Source of the DNA: a bacterium UBP8_UBA6595
Lineage (GTDB): Bacteria; Margulisbacteria; Marinamargulisbacteria; UBA6595
Reading direction: 5' to 3'
Assembly (NCBI GenBank): GCA_002433595.1
Contig: DJIL01000046.1
Span: forward strand, 44,672-54,159
Length of the DNA: 9,488 nt
Shown: piece by piece, positions 5,592 through 9,488 of the stretch
Position numbering within the stretch: the stretch's first letter is position 1
Layout of the letters: each line of letters begins with the position of its first letter
The notes under the pieces: generated by a model
What the model was told of the DNA's origin: nothing
The model's database searches: none
Seen by the model: the letters and a program-made list of their open reading frames with translations, nothing else
Translations under genes and position numbers: made by a program

Positions 5592-7336
5592 TCCACGAAA
5601 TAAGAGCAAATAAGGATACGTTTAAAACCATACAGTTTAAAGACGGCGTTAACATTATTTTAGCTGATAAAACAGAAGAATCCGATGAAAAAGACTCTCG
5701 AAATGGCATAGGCAAAACATCAATTATTGAAATCATTCATTTTTGTCTGGGCTCAAAAATTGAGGATGAAAAAGGCCTAGGAAAAATTGAGCTTAAAGAC
5801 TGGGTGTTTGAACTAGACATTGATATACGTGATGAAAAATATACAATCTCTAGAGGCACTAGCAATCCTGAAACATGCACTATTCAGGGTGACTTTGAAA
5901 ATTGGGACGAACATGTTAAAAAAAATGTATCCGGACACAAAGTCCAAATTACCCCTAATGAATTAAATAAATTGCTAGGAAGCTATTTTTTTGGAATTCG
6001 ATCTGAAGATATTGTAGAAAAAACGCATAACCCTTCATTCAGAACACTATTATCCTATTTTGTGAGACGAAGAAAAGACGCATACAGCGAACCATTTAAA
6101 TATTTTTCAACGCAAAAACCATGGCAAACTCAAGTATATATTACTTTTTTAATGGGTTTGAATTGGAAATACGCTCGCGAATGGCAATTGGTAAAAGATA
6201 AAGAAAAGGAAATAAAAAGCCTTGAAAAGGCATTAAAGGCAGAAACCTTTAGTCATATAGCTGGCTCTCTTGGTGAACTTGAAACAAAAAAGCTCAGGTT
6301 GAAATCAAAATCTGAAAACACTAAATCTCAATTAGATGCTTTTCAAGTGCATCCTCAATATAGAGACATAGAAAATGAGGCAAACTCTCTAACACAGCAA
6401 ATACATGACTTGATTAACACGAGCCTGACTTTAAAAAGAAGACTAGAAGCCTATCAAAAAAATATAAAAGAAGAGGAAGATTTATCTAGCAATGACATTA
6501 AAAACGTCTATGAAAAGGCCGGTCTAGAAATTCCTAACTTGATTATTAAACGCCTTGATGAAGCAATGAATTTTCATAGAGAAATCATCAAAAACAGAAC
6601 TGACTATTTAGTTGATGAGATTGAGCTTTTAAAAACTAAGATAAATGAAACAGAATCAACGGTTACTACGCTTAGTGAAAAAAAATCAGAGTTAATGGCA
6701 ATTCTGAACACACATAAAGCGCTCGACGAATACAATCTAATTCAACAAAAACATCTAAAAACCATATCTGAACTAGAAATCATAGAACGGAAAATTGACC
6801 TTGTCCGAAAATTTGAACAGGATAAAAGTGATTTAAAAATCTGGAAAGAAAACCTAAAAAAGTCCGCTCAACAGGATTATTTTGAGCAGGAACCAACTTG
6901 GAGTAATTTAATAACCACATTTAATGAGTTTTCTGAACAATTGTACGAATCCCCTGGTAATTTGGTCATTAATATAAACAACTCAGGATATCACTTTGAC
7001 GTAAAGATTCAGCGTGCCGAAAGTTCTGGTGTGGCATTGATGGAAATATTTTGCTTTGATTTGATGTTAGCAAGTTTTTGGTCAAAAAAAGAATATTCTC
7101 CAGGGTTCATATTGCATGACAGCCTTATTTTTGCCGATGTTGATGAAAGGCAAATAGACAAAGCATTAAGGTTATCCCAAAAGATATCTCAAGAGAATAA
7201 CTTCCAATATATCTGCTGTTTAAACTCTGACAAAGTTCCTCAATCTTTATTATCCGACAATTTTGTAAAGAACAATGTAGTTTTCTCCTTAAAAGATTCT
7301 CCAGAATCTAATTGCTTATTTGGGTTTAGGTTTTAA
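5588..7336 (+). CDS. DUF2326-type SMC-like ABC ATPase of an ABC-3C system
   Basis: A 582-residue SMC/Rad50-like ATPase. The N-terminus MIHEIRANK…FKTIQFKDGVNIILAD leads to the Walker A NGIGKTS (39-45; K43, T44), then IIEIIHFCLG. Long charged helices at ~200-300 and ~340-430 form the coiled-coil arms. The C-terminal half-ATPase has ESSGVALMEIFCFDLMLASF (478-497), probably the signature region, and GFILHDSLIFADVDERQ (506-522), the Walker B/D-loop region with D511. These are hallmarks of DUF2326 proteins, which occur with middle components and effectors in ABC-3C systems. They are thought to act at nucleoprotein complexes and to gate the effector in anti-phage or anti-plasmid conflict. Function here is inferred. 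ATG at 5588 overlaps the preceding stop (ATGA). Length and motifs are complete, so the system looks intact. The operon is AT-rich relative to phnW and the left-edge gene. Confidence 0.88.
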   Translation: MIHEIRANKDTFKTIQFKDGVNIILADKTEESDEKDSRNGIGKTSIIEIIHFCLGSKIEDEKGLGKIELKDWVFELDIDIRDEKYTISRGTSNPETCTIQGDFENWDEHVKKNVSGHKVQITPNELNKLLGSYFFGIRSEDIVEKTHNPSFRTLLSYFVRRRKDAYSEPFKYFSTQKPWQTQVYITFLMGLNWKYAREWQLVKDKEKEIKSLEKALKAETFSHIAGSLGELETKKLRLKSKSENTKSQLDAFQVHPQYRDIENEANSLTQQIHDLINTSLTLKRRLEAYQKNIKEEEDLSSNDIKNVYEKAGLEIPNLIIKRLDEAMNFHREIIKNRTDYLVDEIELLKTKINETESTVTTLSEKKSELMAILNTHKALDEYNLIQQKHLKTISELEIIERKIDLVRKFEQDKSDLKIWKENLKKSAQQDYFEQEPTWSNLITTFNEFSEQLYESPGNLVININNSGYHFDVKIQRAESSGVALMEIFCFDLMLASFWSKKEYSPGFILHDSLIFADVDERQIDKALRLSQKISQENNFQYICCLNSDKVPQSLLSDNFVKNNVVFSLKDSPESNCLFGFRF

Positions 7337-7445
7337 AAGTAGATCTCCCCATTAAGTCAAGTCAGAAAAAGAGAGTTAAACTGTTTTTGGTTGCGATTAA
7401 GTAAGAAAAATCCCCAGCTACAACAAATCAGTTTGGGTAAACAAC

Positions 7446-7459
7446 ACCACAGCTGTGGT
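7446..7459. repeat. 14-bp perfect palindrome
   Basis: ACCACAGCTGTGGT lies between the ABC-3C operon and the transposase remnant. It could be an operator, a site near the lost end of the IS element, or part of the transposase's 3' end. It has no T-run and is not a terminator. Confidence 0.35.
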
Positions 7460-7473
7460 ATCGATATGCTGTT

Positions 7474-7817
7474 TTAAATGGCAGCTAAAAAAGAGCACGC
7501 GTTTTTCGCGTAGCGAGTGGCGATACCGCGCCAGCATTTTATAGGCAATAAAGCGTTTTCAACACGATGTCGTTTTTTATAGGCTCCCTTTGCTCGCCAC
7601 CGGATAAATCGACGGTGTGTATTGCTCCAGCACCCATATCGCTTTGGCAGGTTGCGCCAAGGCGCTCCCGTTCTAAATATCCAAAACACTGCATTGATAA
7701 AGCGACGATTATTTTCGGCTATCCATCCCCATTGACCCTCTGTCCAGGTAAGTGTGGCTCTATTTTTTTCCAAGCCTTGTCGCTAATCTCATGCCGCTTT
7801 TCTGCATCGCTTTTCAT
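7474..7817 (-). pseudogene. IS5-family transposase, frameshifted and internally deleted
   Basis: On the minus strand, AAGGAG (7825-7830) precedes ATG at 7817. That frame reads RHEISDKAWKKIEPHLPGQR, then hits a stop after a 1-nt shift in the G-run at 7736-7738. The next frame continues with WIAENNRRFINAVFWIFRTG, APWRNLPKRYG and THRRFIRWRAKG, typical of the N-terminal half of the family. At about 7585 it jumps to YKKRHRVENALL…WRGIATRYAKNACSFLAAI, the family's C-terminal end containing the last catalytic Glu (RVEN). About 110 residues remain of an expected ~250, and both catalytic Asp residues are gone, so it cannot transpose itself. A non-autonomous derivative mobilised by an intact copy elsewhere is conceivable. 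Confidence 0.85.
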
Positions 7818-7851
7818 AAAATAACTCCTTGGTATAGCTGAAACTTATTGC

Positions 7852-7871
7852 ATAAATCAGGATTTATTATA
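7852..7871 (-). promoter_or_regulatory. Transposase promoter -10 with overlapping palindrome
   Basis: On the minus strand, TGGTATAAT is a perfect extended -10 (hexamer at 7866-7871). Its downstream edge overlaps a 7-bp inverted repeat, ATAAATC-AG-GATTTAT (7852-7867). The start would be ~45 nt before the transposase ATG. It is probably the native promoter of the IS element. Confidence 0.45.
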
Positions 7872-8003
7872 CCAAAAAAACCAAAAAATTCGTGACTACA
7901 CTGTCTAGTATAGTGCTAAATGGCATATTATATCGACTTCACTTGGGTTTTATTTGGATTTTGCAATTTCAAATGTTTAAAAATTTGATAACTTGTTTAA
8001 TAA

Positions 8004-8037
8004 GTGTACAACTGGATTAAGTGTATAATTGGATTAA
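8004..8037 (+). repeat. Two 17-bp tandem repeats in a promoter region
   Basis: GTGTACAACTGGATTAA (8004-8020) is followed directly by GTGTATAATTGGATTAA (8021-8037), differing at two positions. The second unit contains a perfect TATAAT (8024-8029) and the first the related TACAAC (8007-8012), with TTGATA (7985-7990) 16 bp before the latter. The duplication may have created a second -10 element. Confidence 0.6.
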
Positions 8038-8550
8038 GGAGTAAGTTTAATGATAACAGGCGCAAATCTAAATTTAAATAGGATACATACATTTAAAAAG
8101 TTGACTGGGGAAGACCTTTCTAAGGTTTCGGTGACTTCTCCTAACTATGCTATCTTATCAAGGGATGAGGCAAAAACACGGATTCAAGAAATGGGTGTTA
8201 ACACGAATCAGTTCCCAGAAGGCACAAACTTCTTACCTATTTATAATAAAGTTTGTTTGGCAGATAATTTTTTAAAATCTAATAGGTATGTAAATTCGCA
8301 AACATCTGTTGAAGGCAATTTTCCTTTTGAGAAAGCTGTTTCTGAACGAAAACCCAAAAACATTTTGGAGGGATTAATTCTTTTAAATGCAGATCTCACA
8401 AATAGTTCAATTTTGTATAATGTTTACCAGGATTCTTCTTACCTTCTTCATGTTGGTTTAAAAAATACTGCCGTTCAAATGATGAAAGATCATGCTAACA
8501 ATCAAAATGTGTTTGAGTTTGCTGTAAAACTCCTTGAATTAGGATTATAG
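8036..8550 (+). CDS. Hypothetical protein, 166 aa (CDS 8050-8550), with ribosome site
   Basis: Not recognised. The frame starts with ATG at 8050, 8 nt after a perfect AAGGAG (8036-8041), and ends at TAG 8548-8550. It is soluble, with no signal peptide or membrane segment. The last ~65 residues look like helical repeats: ILEGLILLNADL…, then NTAVQMMKDHANNQNV and FEFAVKLLELGL, with the spacing of small and Leu residues seen in ankyrin-like units. The fit is loose. The stop is followed at once by a second copy of the NTAVQMM unit in another frame, so this protein is probably the truncated front of a longer repeat protein. The strong translation signals and AT-rich composition support a real but damaged gene. 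Confidence 0.55.
8465..8510 (+). repeat. 46-bp direct repeat, copy 1
   Basis: Starts ATACTGCCGTTCAAATGATG inside the 166-aa gene. It matches 8553-8598 at 41 of 46 positions, the first 22 being identical. The copies are offset by 88 bp. Confidence 0.75.
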
Positions 8551-8632
8551 GGATACTGCCGTTCAAATGATGAACGGTCATGCTGACCATCACAATGTCA
8601 AAGCATTTCAAGATGTTTTTAGAAGATATTAG
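8551..8632 (+). pseudogene. Frameshifted C-terminal repeat of the preceding gene
   Basis: In the +1 frame relative to the 166-aa gene this reads DTAVQMMNGHADHHNV and ends AFQDVFRRY before TAG at 8630. It repeats NTAVQMMKDHANNQNV of the gene. The 88-bp offset between copies equals 29 codons plus one base, so a single-base indel near 8540-8552 would rejoin them. The first 46 bp (8553-8598) are repeat copy 2. A further 47-codon frame (8613-8756, MFLEDIRQ…) overlaps but is not recognised. Confidence 0.5.
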
Positions 8633-8729
8633 ACAAAAACAATTGGCTTCTCATACCCTTTTCAATGTTTCTCTAGGAAATTTTTTGGGCTTTAGTCTTT
8701 CCCTTCCCGAAGCAAGCCGAATACTTTTT

Positions 8730-9488
8730 TCATACCAATACTGTTTTAAAAAATGATTGAATGGCCTCACACACACGGTCAATATCCGCCAGAGTTAAAT
8801 CCCCAATGGTTGCCAATCGAAACGTCTGCGTGCCCGGCAATTGCCCCGGATACACCGTAATGCCCCGCCGATACAAATAATCATGAAACTGATCAAAATC
8901 AAACCGATCAGACACCCGATCCGTAGCCCGATACGCCGTAATTAAATACCCCTGATCCGCCTCAGCAACTACGGATTCAAACCCCAAGGCTAGCATCGTA
9001 TCATATAGCCGGCGCCACATCGCCTGGTAGCGCGCGTACCGAGCCGAAACCCCTTCCACCCGCAACTCCCGCAAGGCCGCTCGAAACGCATACGCACACT
9101 GTACCGGGGGCGTAAACCGACACTGTCCCTTCGCCGCTACCGCCGCATACTCACCATATAAATCCAAATACAAGCTCCGTTTGGGATATGTCTGAATCGC
9201 CTGCAACGCATCCATACGTGCCACGACAAACCCCAAGCCCGCCATGCCCTGAATATTTTTATTGCTACTCGCGGCATAAAACGCAATGCCATCGGCCACC
9301 AAATCCACCGGAACCGCCCCAAACGCACTCATGCCATCCACGCCCACCACAACCCCATACTGGGCACACAGTGCCCCCAACGCCGCCACATCGTTTAACA
9401 ACCCCGTGGACGTCTCATGATGCACCACAAAAACATGGGTAAACTGACCCGATTCCAAGTATGCCTCAACCCCCGATACCGGCAACGC
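8730..9488 (-). CDS. phnW: 2-aminoethylphosphonate:pyruvate transaminase, C-terminal ~250 aa (5' end outside window)
   Basis: A PLP-dependent class V-type aminotransferase that interconverts 2-aminoethylphosphonate plus pyruvate with phosphonoacetaldehyde plus alanine. The minus-strand frame is open to the right edge, so the start is beyond it and TTG at 9485 is internal. HHETSTGLLND matches the family's HHETTTGxLNP; VDGMSAFG carries the Asp that contacts the PLP pyridine N; SSNKNIQG carries the Schiff-base Lys (visible residue ~76). RSLYLDLYGEY and RFTPPVQ follow, then the small domain ending ITVYPGQLPGTQTFRLATIGDL. The C-terminus is complete at TGA 8730-8732. Whether it serves phosphonate breakdown (with phnX) or synthesis (with pepM and ppd) depends on genes outside the window. 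It is GC-rich relative to its AT-rich neighbour. Confidence 0.88.
   Translation of the reverse strand, partial: ALPVSGVEAYLESGQFTHVFVVHHETSTGLLNDVAALGALCAQYGVVVGVDGMSAFGAVPVDLVADGIAFYAASSNKNIQGMAGLGFVVARMDALQAIQTYPKRSLYLDLYGEYAAVAAKGQCRFTPPVQCAYAFRAALRELRVEGVSARYARYQAMWRRLYDTMLALGFESVVAEADQGYLITAYRATDRVSDRFDFDQFHDYLYRRGITVYPGQLPGTQTFRLATIGDLTLADIDRVCEAIQSFFKTVLV

Larger units (their letters stand above)
7474..7904 (-). mobile_element. Degenerate IS5-family insertion sequence
   Basis: A minus-strand remnant of an IS5-family element, holding only the start and end of a transposase gene. A CTAG at 7905-7908, next to ACTACACTGT, could mark the promoter-side end, since many IS5-family elements target YTAR. 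No matching inverted repeat or second CTAG was found on the other side (7337-7473), so that end appears lost. The boundaries are estimates. Confidence 0.6.

Noticed and set aside
5237..5736. Minus-strand frames across the effector/adaptor/ATPase junctions, as a possible antitoxin
   Set aside because: They are antisense to conserved coding sequence and have no promoter or ribosome site; ABC-3C systems need no separate antitoxin.
7294..7309. Inverted repeat AGATTC-TCCA-GAATCT as a terminator for the ABC-3C operon
   Set aside because: It lies inside the coding end of the ATPase gene, is AT-rich and has no T-run after it.
7351..7420. Two similar ATTAAGT…AGAAAAA stretches that might be direct repeats of an IS end
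   Set aside because: The match is short, gapped and AT-rich; not distinguishable from chance.
8613..8756. 47-codon frame starting MFLEDIRQ
   Set aside because: It overlaps the repeat remnant in another frame and runs into the convergent phnW end; no ribosome site or recognisable family.
9137..9442. Open frames on both strands inside the phnW-like gene
   Set aside because: They are GC-rich shadow frames; the phnW frame carries the conserved PLP and substrate motifs.

Overview
The window looks like an accessory, gene-decayed stretch of a low-to-medium GC gammaproteobacterium. A host-associated, Legionellales-like bacterium is my guess, based on a eukaryote-type glyoxalase fragment, a ubiquitin-fold protein, a type 2 LeuA, a wrecked IS5-family element and many gene remnants. 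The lineage is inference. No rRNA, tRNA or CRISPR array was seen.

Layout, left to right. (1) The 3' part of a VOC/glyoxalase I-like gene runs in from the left edge (1-330). (2) An AT-rich block carries a minus-strand 416-aa orphan protein with an Ala/Pro-rich N-terminus and an embedded ubiquitin-like domain (490-1740). It is flanked by two orphan gene starts, each with a Shine-Dalgarno sequence and ATG leading to only a few codons (476-493 and 1925-1948). The second lies behind a good sigma70-type promoter with an operator-like palindrome. (3) A full-length leuA of the yeast/actinobacterial type (2182-3846, minus) appears to be transcribed as a leaderless mRNA. Near-identical 22-bp direct repeats lie on either side of it. 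(4) A decayed NTF2/SnoaL-like gene (3874-4259) is divergent from leuA. A roughly 350-bp gap follows, containing a GC-rich REP-like hairpin.

(5) The highlight is a compact three-gene operon (4612-7336): an HNH-nuclease effector, a 75-aa middle component and a DUF2326-type SMC-like ABC ATPase, joined by two 4-nt stop/start overlaps. This is the arrangement of the computationally described ABC-three-component (ABC-3C) conflict systems. The likely scheme is that the ABC ATPase senses DNA or nucleoprotein state, the small middle component couples it to the effector, and the HNH nuclease cuts nucleic acid. That scheme is inferred from the family and is not shown here.

(6) After the operon come a 14-bp perfect palindrome and a broken IS5-family transposase with one frameshift and a large internal deletion (7474-7817, possible end near 7904). 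(7) An unrecognised 166-aa gene (8050-8550) has a promoter made of 17-bp tandem repeats. A second, frameshifted copy of its C-terminal repeat follows its stop. (8) The C-terminal two thirds of a 2-aminoethylphosphonate:pyruvate transaminase (phnW-like) enters from the right edge on the minus strand (8730-9488). The housekeeping-like edge genes look clearly more GC-rich than the AT-rich blocks at 490-1950 and 4550-8650, consistent with insertion of foreign DNA in several steps.
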